A stretch of DNA of 64,000 nt from Gimesia aquarii (GCF_007748175.1 NZ_CP037422.1:5906334-5970333), one strand, 5' to 3'. Numbered from the stretch's first letter, positions 47,657-54,639 are shown. The notes: generated from the letters alone by a model not told the origin. A program made the numbers and translations.

Positions 47657-47978
47657 GCCCAAATTGAACGGCTTCGTTGATTTCATTATCTCTTAAAATG
47701 AAATCTAATTCTCCCCAACTCAACTCTTTAATTTGATGTGGGAGCCAGGAATACTTATCCATGATCCATTTGTGAATCGCTTCTTCACCAACATAGCGAT
47801 CATAGTGCTTATATTCTGCGAGATAGTCCCCCAGCTGTTTGACGGTGAAGTCTTTACGGAACTGAATGACTTCTTCAGAAAGGGGATAATCGTCATCAAA
47901 CAGATGTTCGAATAATCCAAACAGAAAGGGATCTGACTCCTCCATACCATCATCGTCGTCTCGATGATCATCGGACAT
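47634..47978 (-). CDS. Acidic small hypothetical protein
   Basis: 114 residues, very acidic, with an Asp run at the N-terminus (SDDHRDDDDGMEESD) and a Trp/Tyr-rich body (HKWIMDKYSWLPHQIKELSWGELDFIL). No signal, membrane helix or known domain. The composition is uneven but not repetitive, and the reading frame is closed by a normal stop. It is the last chromosomal gene before the tRNA-Phe scar. The downstream +1 frame continues with sensible codons for 24 residues (see the overlapping ORF). Confidence 0.6.
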   Translation of the reverse strand: MSDDHRDDDDGMEESDPFLFGLFEHLFDDDYPLSEEVIQFRKDFTVKQLGDYLAEYKHYDRYVGEEAIHKWIMDKYSWLPHQIKELSWGELDFILRDNEINEAVQFGHDKYKSD

Positions 47979-48189
47979 AATGCTTGCCTTTTTGAGTTTT
48001 AATGAGATGGATCAAGTTGACAGGAAAAGAGTTGAACAGACTAAATAAGAGAAATAGATCTCTAATCTTAATGACTGCTATGACCCTGATGATCACAGGC
48101 TCAGTTCTCTGCCATCTTTAGTTTTGATTTATACCAACACATAACGACTTGGTATAAACGTTCAAAAAGGCCTGCTTATTAAGGAGCAA
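47979..48189. other. Spacer left of the tRNA-Phe remnant
   Basis: No gene seen. It probably represents chromosomal sequence next to the original tRNA-Phe 3' end. Confidence 0.35.
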
Positions 48190-48236
48190 TGGGCACGGGC
48201 GGGATCGAACCGCCGACACCAGGATTTTCAGTCCTG
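48190..48236 (-). pseudogene. 3' half of a tRNA-Phe gene (attachment-site scar)
   Basis: On the minus strand, 47 bases fold as the 3' half of a tRNA: anticodon arm CAGGA-CTGAAAA-TCCTG (anticodon GAA, Phe), variable GTGTC, T arm GGCGG-TTCGATC-CCGCC, acceptor strand CGTGCCC and discriminator A. The expected 5' acceptor GGGCACG and the D arm are absent from the adjacent sequence, where homology stops at the anticodon stem. It cannot make a tRNA. This is the classic remnant left at one end of an element that integrated into the 3' part of a tRNA gene. Confidence 0.88.
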
Positions 48237-48397
48237 ATACATTGTTTAATGTTCATGATTGAATGCTATTTATCGATTAGTTCAACTGTTGAAAGCAGGC
48301 TGGATCAACTGAAATAATTTATTCGCGTGGAGTAACTAGGATCTGCAATTCAAAATAGATCGTAGGTATTTTTTTGAAAATTTACTTTTTCATTGAG

Positions 48398-48577
48398 ATG
48401 TTAGTTTTTGTGATCTGCTCGTTCATATTTCCATTTATCGTCATAGGTATGTTTACAAAAATGAGTAATCAGGAGAGAGCAGGGCATAATGGATTTTTAA
48501 TGTAGTATTTCACAATTCTGATTTTCATGATTATCCTCATTTGTGTGATTCGTGTTTATCACTACATAGAAAAATGA
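48398..48577 (+). pseudogene. Possible small two-helix membrane ORF split by an amber codon
   Basis: From ATG 48398 the frame encodes 35 residues (hydrophobic start MLVFVICSFIFPFIVIGMF, then a polar loop), a TAG at 48503-48505, and then in the same frame 23 more residues (YFTILIFMIILICVIRVYHY + IEK) before TGA. The two halves together look like a hairpin membrane protein. No ribosome site is visible. It may be a decayed gene of the integrated element, or chance in AT-rich DNA. Confidence 0.3.
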
Positions 48578-48774
48578 GGTGATTTCTTCACAACAAATAA
48601 CACAAGTAAGTTTTTGGAATTAGGTAGCCATATACGCAATGTGGAAATATTGCATCAACAAACTTTCGGCCAGATCATCTTCAGAAATCCAGTTCGCGTA
48701 GTTTCATAGAGTCAAACAATGGGTAGTACCATGTTGATTTCGATATAGGGTCTTACCTGACTAGAACAAAAAAG

Positions 48775-48984
48775 TCATACGAACTTTTTGAATTCTTTAT
48801 TATTTTTGGGTTTGAAATTGCAGCGGGCGCAGGAAAGAAAGTAAATTCTGCCGCTTGCTGTGCGTGATTGTGAGTAGCTGCTCAGTTTTCCCGTACATTT
48901 TTTGTTCGGACAAGGATCTCCACGACGCGGGTTTTTATTATTTACCGTACACTTTTTGTCGGATTTGTTAATCTGTTCGGCCAT
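48775..48984 (-). CDS. Small zinc-ribbon-like protein
   Basis: 69 residues from the ATG at 48984, which has a near-perfect Shine-Dalgarno (AAGGAGGTGG) seven bases upstream. The open frame extends further but lacks a ribosome site there. The protein is basic and carries CPNKKC and CARCNF pairs 28 residues apart, a likely four-cysteine zinc ribbon. It is the last gene of the phage-like minus-strand operon, 44 bases after the Nu1-like gene. Probably nucleic-acid binding; no named family recognised. Confidence 0.7.
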   Translation of the reverse strand: MAEQINKSDKKCTVNNKNPRRGDPCPNKKCTGKLSSYSQSRTASGRIYFLSCARCNFKPKNNKEFKKFV

Positions 48985-49027
48985 TGGCGGCCACCTCCTT
49001 CGGTTCAGGGATTGGGAGTTTGAGCGA

Positions 49028-49612
49028 TCATTTTTTCGGTCCCTCTTCGATTTCAGATAACCGCTGCAATGCCTGCTCAATCAATCTTCGCATTTCTTCT
49101 ACTTTTACATGACATTTTTTACAGAGATGGCGCCGCATCTCCTTTGGTAGTGTCAACATCTGGTCGCGGGCCTCGATCACACATTCCGCAGCAAACAACT
49201 CGTATTCTTCCCGACTGATCAGCTTCTCATCTGCGATTAAATCTTTACGCTCCAGGTCCTTCCGCTTCAATTTCTCCTGAAGCAGCTTTTCTTTTTTGAG
49301 TTCTTCGTTGAGCTTCTGGGACTCTCTGTCTGCTTTCTCATCACGATAAGATGCTACCCACGCATCACACTCAGAAACATCGAACACTCTCTTTCGTTGA
49401 GTTCCACTAACCGGAAGTCCTTTTTTGATCCAGTTCTGGATCGTCTTGTCGCTAACGTCCCATCGTTCGGCAGCAGCAGTAAATCCAATGACACATTTGA
49501 CCGGCTCTGTTTTTTTCGCTGGAGCCTGTTTTTTAGCGGTTTTTTTCGTTTTTGACGTCGTGCGTTTTGAAGTGGCTCTTTTGGATGATCGCTTTGCTGA
49601 TTTTTTGCGCAT
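49028..49612 (-). CDS. Terminase small subunit-like / Nu1-type DNA-binding protein
   Basis: 194 residues. A very basic Lys/Ser/Thr-rich N-terminus (1-38) precedes a MerR/Nu1-type winged helix-turn-helix (GFTAAAERWDVSDKTIQNWIKKGLPV, then RVFDVSECDAWV) like the DNA-packaging protein Nu1 of lambda. A highly charged coiled coil (about 95-135) and a C-terminal CKKCHVKVEEMRRLIEQAL helix follow. The ATG at 49612 is the second codon of the open frame. I infer recognition of a phage packaging site. The large terminase that would be its partner is not in the visible part of the element. Confidence 0.65.
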   Translation of the reverse strand: MRKKSAKRSSKRATSKRTTSKTKKTAKKQAPAKKTEPVKCVIGFTAAAERWDVSDKTIQNWIKKGLPVSGTQRKRVFDVSECDAWVASYRDEKADRESQKLNEELKKEKLLQEKLKRKDLERKDLIADEKLISREEYELFAAECVIEARDQMLTLPKEMRRHLCKKCHVKVEEMRRLIEQALQRLSEIEEGPKK

Positions 49613-49684
49613 CAATTTAATAGGAAGAAGAAGAAGAAGTCACTTAAAATTTCGTTTTGAAACCAAAAAAGTGCGATTAGGGAA

Positions 49685-49722
49685 CCGCGCGCGGCCCCGG
49701 GCTCCCCGCAGGAGGACCCGAG
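49685..49722. other. GC-rich island between the gam-like and terminase-like genes
   Basis: A sharply GC-rich stretch (about 90%) in AT-rich surroundings, starting with the perfect palindrome CCGCGCGCGG (49685-49694) and continuing CCCCGGGCTCCCCGCAGGAG. Its place just ahead of a Nu1-like gene suggests a packaging (cos/pac) or processing site, but this is only positional inference. Confidence 0.35.
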
Positions 49723-49728
49723 AAATTT

Positions 49729-50391
49729 TCAGCCAGGCTTGTACTCAGCCGGCTTGATCGTCAGCTGTTCTTTGCCTTGGGAATATTTCAAGCCGAGTTG
49801 TTTCAGATGATCTGCCGTCAATCGTTTTTCTTCGAATGCTTTTTTGATCTTGGAAACACTGAGCTTCGGTTTGAGTTCGACGATTTCAGATAACAGGCGC
49901 GCCTCTTTGTTCTTTCCAAAAACACAAATCGACATCAACCAGGCTGTGATCTGTTCAACCAACGATGACTGCATGAGCTTATCTAATAGACTAAGACTGT
50001 CTGCTTCTTTCAGACCAGATCGATACTCCACCCTGGCTGGCTGATCTTTGAAGCTCACCGAACCGTGTGGAAACGATTTGGTTTTCTTCTTTCCATCGAT
50101 CAAGCTCGATCGATTAGCTTTGCAATACTCGTTCACTCGCTTGTTGAGCAGCTCCCTTCGGCTTTCAATCGTGACTGGGTCTTGATCATCGATCAAAACA
50201 TATTTGCGTTGCTCAGATTCCTGTTTGAGTTTCTCGATATACCTGGTGCAAGTCGCGTTCACAGACTGATCAAAGGCGTTCAAAAATGAGAGTTCATTTA
50301 AAGCCTTGTCGAGATCTTCCTCTGTCTGAATGACGGGATCCGCTCCCAGCAATTCCGCAGCGGGTCGATCATTGGCGGTGAGGCTTTTCAC
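49729..50391 (-). CDS. Mu Gam-like host-nuclease inhibitor
   Basis: 220 residues from a GTG at 50391 with AGGA upstream, inside the end of the preceding gene. An N-terminal coiled coil is followed by ESRRELLNKRVNEYCKANRS, then GKKKTKSFPHGSVSFKDQPARVEYRSG. The 'L..(R)..y...nr..l.....K......G.v..r..p..v' pattern resembles the Gam family of phage Mu, proteins that bind DNA ends and block RecBCD-like nucleases (Ku-like fold). The C-terminal third (SVSKIKKAFEEKRLTADHLKQLGL) also occurs in this family. It is longer than Mu Gam (174 residues) by an extra segment about 120-170. Confidence 0.72.
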   Translation of the reverse strand: MKSLTANDRPAAELLGADPVIQTEEDLDKALNELSFLNAFDQSVNATCTRYIEKLKQESEQRKYVLIDDQDPVTIESRRELLNKRVNEYCKANRSSLIDGKKKTKSFPHGSVSFKDQPARVEYRSGLKEADSLSLLDKLMQSSLVEQITAWLMSICVFGKNKEARLLSEIVELKPKLSVSKIKKAFEEKRLTADHLKQLGLKYSQGKEQLTIKPAEYKPG

Positions 50392-50911
50392 GTTTGATTC
50401 CTTTCAACAATTTGAAACCAAGATAGATCAACGTCATCAAAGCAATGAAGACAAGAAAAACAGTTCCACTGTTTGATTCTGATTGATCCGCATTCAGCTG
50501 ATCCGAATCGCTTGAATCTTCCGGAACCTCATACAACGGATCCGGTTTCGGTTCGATGATTTCGACGACTTCCGGATCGGGTTCTTGAACCGTAATCGTT
50601 TCAACTTTCTCGATCATGTCGAGTGCATCGTTTGCCAGAATTCCAGCAACGGCCGGCACCGGAGTTTTCTCCAATACCTCATCGACACGGTCCGCAGCTC
50701 CCTGGATCGGTTTCCGGATCTTTTCGCTGGGCCGGACTCGTTTTGAGGGGGGATTGTAAAAGGGGCGATACTGTTGTTTTTGATCGTCTGACTGACAACC
50801 AGGCAGTGTCAATAAAAGGATCAGGAAAGCGAAGATCCAAAGCAAAAGCATCGAAATAGAATCGAAAACTTTGGATTCCGGTCTATTTGGATCCGGGGAA
50901 ATGGCCATCAT
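50369..50911 (-). CDS. Membrane-anchored lipoprotein-like phage protein
   Basis: 180 residues from the ATG at 50911 (GGGAG upstream). The ATGA overlaps the stop of the previous gene, implying translational coupling. Helix 1 (about 19-38) ends in a lipobox-like LPGC. A Pro/Glu/Asp-rich region follows (VQEPDPEVVEIIEPKPDPL), and a second helix (VFLVFIALMTLIYLGFKLL) near the C-terminus is followed by basic residues. Topology suggests a periplasmic spanning segment. Family unknown. Its position between the spanin-like pair and the Gam-like gene suggests a role in lysis, exclusion or envelope contact. Confidence 0.62.
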   Translation of the reverse strand: MMAISPDPNRPESKVFDSISMLLLWIFAFLILLLTLPGCQSDDQKQQYRPFYNPPSKRVRPSEKIRKPIQGAADRVDEVLEKTPVPAVAGILANDALDMIEKVETITVQEPDPEVVEIIEPKPDPLYEVPEDSSDSDQLNADQSESNSGTVFLVFIALMTLIYLGFKLLKGIKREKPHRQ

Positions 50912-51183
50912 TTGTGGTCGCTCCCGTAAGGCCCCTTTTGCCAATAGGGAGCGTACTCATTAAAAAGGGAATCTGAAAAGAGCCAACCGTCATAGGGAGC
51001 TGGATCACCTTGATCGAGCATATCCGGAACCATTTTGTCTGGTACCGCGATCACTTTGGGTTCCGGTTTGCGTTTGAGACGATCCACCAAATTACAACCA
51101 CTAACGATCGTTAGTAATGCGACCACGAGAACGCATACGGTGAAACTGTGATTGAACCGCTTGTTCGTCTCGATTGGTCGCAT
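50908..51183 (-). CDS. Small lipoprotein, o-spanin-like
   Basis: 91 residues. A signal (FTVCVLVVALLTIVSGC) with lipobox IVSGC predicts lipidation at Cys30; the mature part is Pro/Asp-rich. The ATG has AAAGGA nine bases upstream. The gene starts inside the preceding membrane-protein gene in another frame (83-base overlap), the arrangement typical of Rz/Rz1 spanin pairs. I infer the outer-membrane spanin; the sequence alone does not prove it. Confidence 0.6.
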   Translation of the reverse strand: MRPIETNKRFNHSFTVCVLVVALLTIVSGCNLVDRLKRKPEPKVIAVPDKMVPDMLDQGDPAPYDGWLFSDSLFNEYAPYWQKGPYGSDHK

Positions 51184-51298
51184 TGCGTTGAATCCTTTCC
51201 GCTTCTTCCAGCCGTTCGTTTTCGTTGCTATGTTTTTTCTTGGTCCAGAAAAACAACAGCTCCAAAAGGGCTGCGATGATTCTTAATAGACCGCTCAT
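51101..51298 (-). CDS. Small membrane protein, i-spanin-like
   Basis: 65 residues: an N-terminal helix (LLRIIAALLELLFFW), then a charged helical tail (KKKHSNENERLEEAERIQRN). It begins three bases after the stop of the holin-like gene, and its 3' part overlaps the next lipoprotein gene in a different frame. Layout and topology match an inner-membrane spanin, but at 65 residues it is shorter than most. Confidence 0.55.
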   Translation of the reverse strand: MSGLLRIIAALLELLFFWTKKKHSNENERLEEAERIQRNATNRDEQAVQSQFHRMRSRGRITNDR

Positions 51299-51301
51299 TG
51301 A

Positions 51302-51562
51302 TCACTCATTTGAAAACTGACTTGGATCGTGATATCTCTCCTCAGTTGGTTCGATTTCTCCAAACACCATTTGAATGGGAGCACTCTTTTCTAATTTGTG
51401 ACCAATCCCGACAAGGCCGAAGGCGGCCAGTAATAGCTTGATCGCTTCCGCTGTCTGAATTTCACCAAGTAGCATTCCGCTTAGGGAAAAGACAATGGTA
51501 AGAAATGCAGTGAGATACGTTTTCTTACCGTCAAGCGCTTTGAATGGGAGTTTGTCGAGCAT
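51302..51562 (-). CDS. Holin-like protein
   Basis: 86 residues from the ATG at 51562 (AAGGAAG eight bases upstream). Two hydrophobic helices (YLTAFLTIVFSLSGMLLG and AIKLLLAAFGLVGIGHKLE) are separated by a short charged turn, with a polar C-terminal tail. Small two-helix proteins at the head of a lysis cassette are generally holins, which permeabilise the inner membrane. It is followed at three bases by the i-spanin-like gene. Confidence 0.65.
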   Translation of the reverse strand: MLDKLPFKALDGKKTYLTAFLTIVFSLSGMLLGEIQTAEAIKLLLAAFGLVGIGHKLEKSAPIQMVFGEIEPTEERYHDPSQFSNE

Positions 51563-51600
51563 CAATCTGGCTTCCTTGCCATGCTGAGAAATGATATAAA

Positions 51601-51628
51601 AGCGGTATTGCTTCCCTGCGCTACCGCT
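51601..51628. repeat. Inverted repeat in the leader of the phage operon
   Basis: AGCGGTA (51601-51607) and TACCGCT (51622-51628), 14 bases apart, between the predicted minus-strand promoter and the holin-like gene. Possible operator or leader hairpin. Confidence 0.4.
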
Positions 51629-51690
51629 CTGAAATTAACCGTCGCTTCTCCGCTCCATGGTTCGGCTCCGGCTTTTCGATTGCGTTTTAA

Positions 51691-51720
51691 ATTAAGGATG
51701 GTACAACTCGCAAAAGTCAA
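51691..51720 (-). promoter_or_regulatory. Promoter candidate for the phage-like operon
   Basis: On the minus strand TTGACT (51720-51715), 18-base spacer, CTTAAT (51696-51691). It points into the holin-like gene and lies between two divergent genes. Confidence 0.4.
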
Positions 51721-51729
51721 GGGCAGATT

Positions 51730-51927
51730 ATGAAGAGAAACAGGAAGATTGTTCAAGTAGAACTCAATACTGATGAGTGGTTGCCGTTAAGTCGTTATGC
51801 AGCCAAAGAGAAACGATCTATTCGCGGAATCGCGAAGGAGCAATTGATGCCGTTGATCCAGGAAGCAAAACGGAAGTTTCCGCGACAACCCATCAATGCA
51901 TCCCCGCCGATCGATGATGTTCATTAA
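51730..51927 (+). CDS. Ribbon-helix-helix (CopG/Arc-like) candidate
   Basis: 65 residues, ATG at 51730 with AAGGG upstream. A short strand (KIVQVELNTDEW) followed by two helices (LPLSRYAAKEKRS and IRGIAKEQLMPLIQEAKRK) gives the beta-alpha-alpha pattern of ribbon-helix-helix repressors. It is divergent from the phage-like operon, so it may be its regulator. Family assignment rests on pattern only. Confidence 0.6.
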   Translation: MKRNRKIVQVELNTDEWLPLSRYAAKEKRSIRGIAKEQLMPLIQEAKRKFPRQPINASPPIDDVH

Positions 51928-52305
51928 TGGAATAATAATTTCGTCAATAAGACCGTCTTTTATCCTGAGAGGCTCTGGCTATGCACCGTCCCAGTGAAAC
52001 GTTTATTAGAGCTTAAATGAAAAGATATCACTTGATTAAGGCCATCTAACCAATCTTCCTTGCATTAAGATACAAATTAAATTTCACTGATTTCAATGTT
52101 CAATGACTGTAGCGGAAGTATCATTCTCAGATACACTCACGGCTTGAGTACCTGACATATGAGTGTTAAGAAAAAACTTCGTAATCCGTTTGAAAACAGT
52201 TGAAACATGAACATAAATGCTTACAATCATAATGCACAAAATGACATGTTTGGGAGTATTAATTCATCTGAAGATCAGAAACTGAATTATAGACAAAGGA
52301 AAACA
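51928..52305. other. Intergenic, no gene assigned
   Basis: An open frame reaches from 52207 into the next gene, but a strong AAAGGA ribosome site supports the start at 52306 instead. The rest shows no recognisable feature. Confidence 0.35.
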
Positions 52306-53286
52306 ATGAAATTCATATTAGTAATCTTATGCCTTTTCATTCATACGCCTGTCTGTAAAGCAGATACCCCCCCTTTAGTCGCAGAAATTAAGTCGATTTC
52401 GCAATTGCATGGCTCATATCGTAGTAAGTATTCGCATTCTGCTCCACTTCACCTCAGTGGTATTACGACACATAGCGGAAACCTGTTTGTGGTTGGAGAC
52501 AAGTCGAACGATCGATACCTTTACGGTATCGAACACAAGAATGGCCACTGGCACATAGTCAGCAGGCTCTCTCTTAACTACGAAAATGATAAAAGAATGC
52601 CGAGCTTTGAAGGTGTAGCGTGTAAAGGAAATACACTCTTTGTCGTCAATGAGGATCCAACGCACATTTACTCATTTTCATTTAATAGTAAAAGTACTCA
52701 ACTCGATTACAATAATGAAATTAAAATAGACTTCGATCCGACTGGCCTATCAATAAACCACTGGGATAACTCAGGTTTTGAAGGAATCGCGTATGATAAT
52801 CAATCGCGATTGCTGTATTTGGCTAAGGAACGGAACCCTAGATTCATTCTAGCTGTATCTCTTAATCATGCTGTTACTCGTGGCATAGTAGTTTCTCAGT
52901 TCGATGTTCCAGGAACAACCTTTACAGATGACACTCAAAGGCATCTTGGTCGAAAGAAAACGTACTCTGGACTCACGTTTCACAATGGCTTTCTTTATGC
53001 ATTGGAACGACGTGGCTATTCGATAATAAAGATTGATCCCACAAAGAAAATAATTGTATCACGTCTGTCATTTGCCGCACTCAAAGATGGTAAATATGGT
53101 TCTTTATACAAAGAGGGGACACGATATGGCCTAGCCGAGGGTATCGTATTTCACAACGGAAATATTTTAATAGGGATTGACAATAATGGAAAAGATGTTG
53201 ATCGAGATCATAATTTAGTAAAAATGTATAACCTCTCCGGAAACGAACCTTCAATCGTAATACTTGGCAAGCCGGATGAATTCTAA
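52306..53286 (+). CDS. Exported phytase-like / SdiA-regulated-type beta-propeller
   Basis: 326 residues from the ATG at 52306, AAAGGA six bases upstream, giving a typical signal peptide (KFILVILCLFIHTPVCKA). The mature part repeats propeller blades with LSGITTHSGNLFVVGD, FEGVACKGNTLFVVNED, FEGIAYDNQSRLLYLAKER and YSGLTFHNGFLYALER. This is the 'E-G-x-x-x-(D/H)...L.v..(D/E)' pattern of the esterase-like-activity-of-phytase / SdiA-regulated families. No catalytic function is established. It is the first gene of the plus-strand accessory block. Confidence 0.75.
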   Translation: MKFILVILCLFIHTPVCKADTPPLVAEIKSISQLHGSYRSKYSHSAPLHLSGITTHSGNLFVVGDKSNDRYLYGIEHKNGHWHIVSRLSLNYENDKRMPSFEGVACKGNTLFVVNEDPTHIYSFSFNSKSTQLDYNNEIKIDFDPTGLSINHWDNSGFEGIAYDNQSRLLYLAKERNPRFILAVSLNHAVTRGIVVSQFDVPGTTFTDDTQRHLGRKKTYSGLTFHNGFLYALERRGYSIIKIDPTKKIIVSRLSFAALKDGKYGSLYKEGTRYGLAEGIVFHNGNILIGIDNNGKDVDRDHNLVKMYNLSGNEPSIVILGKPDEF

Positions 53287-53677
53287 CGTCGGTTTTTTAA
53301 CAATTACGTAAACCAAATAAAAATTTTACTTTTCTACTCATATAAATTGCATTAGTGGATTTACAATATGAGAATTGAATTAGGTTCCTGAAAGAAGAGC
53401 TTTAACATATCACTTCTTTCTATTCTCGCAACTATCAATTCATCCCACGTTCGCTCCTAGAAAAACAAATCACTTATCGCGTCAATTGACATTTTATATG
53501 TTTTTCCAGGCTTCTCTTGTTTTAATATCAACAGGCAAAATGAGTTTGCCGAAGGGGCCTGATTTTGAGTTGAAGCTGCTACATCACTGCCGACCGGCAA
53601 GTATGGCAGCAATCCATATAGAGCCAATTGATAATATACAGAATCAGATTCTGCCTATTAAAAGTTATGAGTAAATC
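53287..53677. other. Cassette-like spacer, repeats but no gene
   Basis: Contains TTCTCT-GTTTTAATATCAAC (53512-53532), matched with one mismatch at 55824-55844, and CAATTGATAATATACAGAAT (53625-53644), matched at 54550-54569. A 62-codon frame spans these repeats but is not called because it lacks a ribosome site and includes repeat sequence. Confidence 0.45.
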
Positions 53678-54244
53678 ATGATCACGGAATTGCGCCAAAG
53701 ACTGAAAACACTTGCATTGCTTGACGCTATCATTGAGCCCGAGTGGCAGTACCGTTATTTTTCCTATAACTCAAAATGGTCTGATTCTGAAGAGATGGGA
53801 TCCCTTAGAGATGGTTCTGGTGGAGAGTGGTTTTTATGGATATCTGGTCAACTCGCTGGGTACAAGTGCTTAAGTCCTGAAGACGGACTAATGTCGAATA
53901 TTGAGAGCGTGAATAACAAGATACCGAGTAGCTATGATTCGTTTGTTTCCGAACCGGCATTTAGCATGGATAAAGCCACCTGCGTTTGGTACCTAGAAAA
54001 ATCAGAGTGGGTAAAGTTCGGATTACCTATTAAGTGGTTAATCGACCTAGAAACAGTATTGAAATGGTATGCGATTGATTATCACGTCTGGGCAACAGGT
54101 TATTATGAAAGAGAAATAAATATATCTGTTCTCGAGAAAATATTCGAAGGTAGTTTTAGTAGTGATCTTGCTATTAAACTAAATCCCGACATAGAAATGG
54201 ATGGGTTGCAAATAGAGCTAGAAGAAATTGGAATTTACTTATAA
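53678..54244 (+). CDS. Hypothetical cassette protein, immunity-protein-like
   Basis: 188 residues, soluble, acidic. The N-terminal WQYRYFSYNSKW...EEMGSLRDGSGGEWFLWISG block resembles proteins commonly seen in integron cassettes and some SMI1/immunity-type families, but I cannot name one. A Trp/Tyr-rich middle (YLEKSEWVKFGLPIKWLIDL) follows. The stop codon TAA is the first part of an attC-like foldable sequence. No toxin gene is adjacent. The start ATG follows GAGTAAATC with a weak ribosome site. Confidence 0.7.
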   Translation: MITELRQRLKTLALLDAIIEPEWQYRYFSYNSKWSDSEEMGSLRDGSGGEWFLWISGQLAGYKCLSPEDGLMSNIESVNNKIPSSYDSFVSEPAFSMDKATCVWYLEKSEWVKFGLPIKWLIDLETVLKWYAIDYHVWATGYYEREINISVLEKIFEGSFSSDLAIKLNPDIEMDGLQIELEEIGIYL

Positions 54245-54310
54245 CAAGCATATGCAGTCGAACCGTTCCACTCGCTACCCGAGTGAAACGGCCGTTGATG
54301 CGAAGTGTTA
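54242..54310 (+). other. attC-like recombination site candidate 1
   Basis: 69 bases from the gene's own stop codon (TAACA, 54242-54246) to TGTTA (54306-54310). Outer pairs TAACA/TGTTA and GCAT/ATGC enclose a strong hairpin, CCGTT-c-CACTCG / CGAGTG-a-AACGG (54263-54291). Size, stop-codon position and folding fit integron attC sites, although the 3' core GTTACTC departs from the GTTRRRY consensus. Confidence 0.5.
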
Positions 54311-54316
54311 CTCTTG

Positions 54317-54390
54317 CCCTCGTTCGATATACTCAAATGCGTTTTTAAATGACTGTTTTAAAAGACACCCTCTAAAATAATGACTGAGTA
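54317..54390 (+). repeat. Cassette leader repeat, copy A
   Basis: Starts CCCTCGTTCGATA and ends in the block AAAAGACACCCTCTAAAATA followed by rTGACYGrGTA. Copy B is at 55408-55490 (25 bases identical, 54355-54379 = 55455-55479). Each copy follows an attC-like site. Confidence 0.75.
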
Positions 54391-54549
54391 TCTCTTATTT
54401 ACCAGACCATTTTCTGGGACTTTAGATTTCAATTTCGGCAAAGGAACGTCACTCTGCCCCTCGTCTCGATCATGGTCGGATTGCCAGAAGATCAACATTC
54501 GCTGTCATTCCAGTCTTCCCTGAATAAACCTGAAGCGGATACATACCAT

Positions 54550-54604
54550 CAATTGATAATAGACAGAATTCTTGATAGATATAGACAGAATCAAATTCTG
54601 TCTA
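54550..54604 (+). repeat. TAGACAGAAT palindromic repeat cluster
   Basis: CAATTGATAATAGACAGAAT (54550-54569; copy at 53625-53644 with one mismatch), then a perfect hairpin TAGACAGAAT-CAA-ATTCTGTCTA (54582-54604), then a GTTAGGC at 54611-54617. Both copies of the first unit lie just upstream of a gene start. Confidence 0.65.
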
Positions 54605-54639
54605 TCAATAGTTAGGCCTCAAATATACGAGTAGCAAAT

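Noticed and set aside
48170-48300. Inverted octamer GCCTGCTT / AAGCAGGC around the tRNA remnant
   Set aside because: Only 8 bp over ~130 bases. Chance is likely, and it does not coincide with the tRNA homology boundary.
51562-51756. 64-codon minus-strand frame ahead of the holin-like gene
   Set aside because: Its start lies upstream of the likely promoter and overlaps the divergent gene; the holin-like gene has its own ribosome site.
53486-53674. 62-codon plus-strand frame before the immunity-like gene
   Set aside because: It runs through two repeat elements shared with other spacers and has no ribosome site, so it is more likely cassette spacer than a gene.
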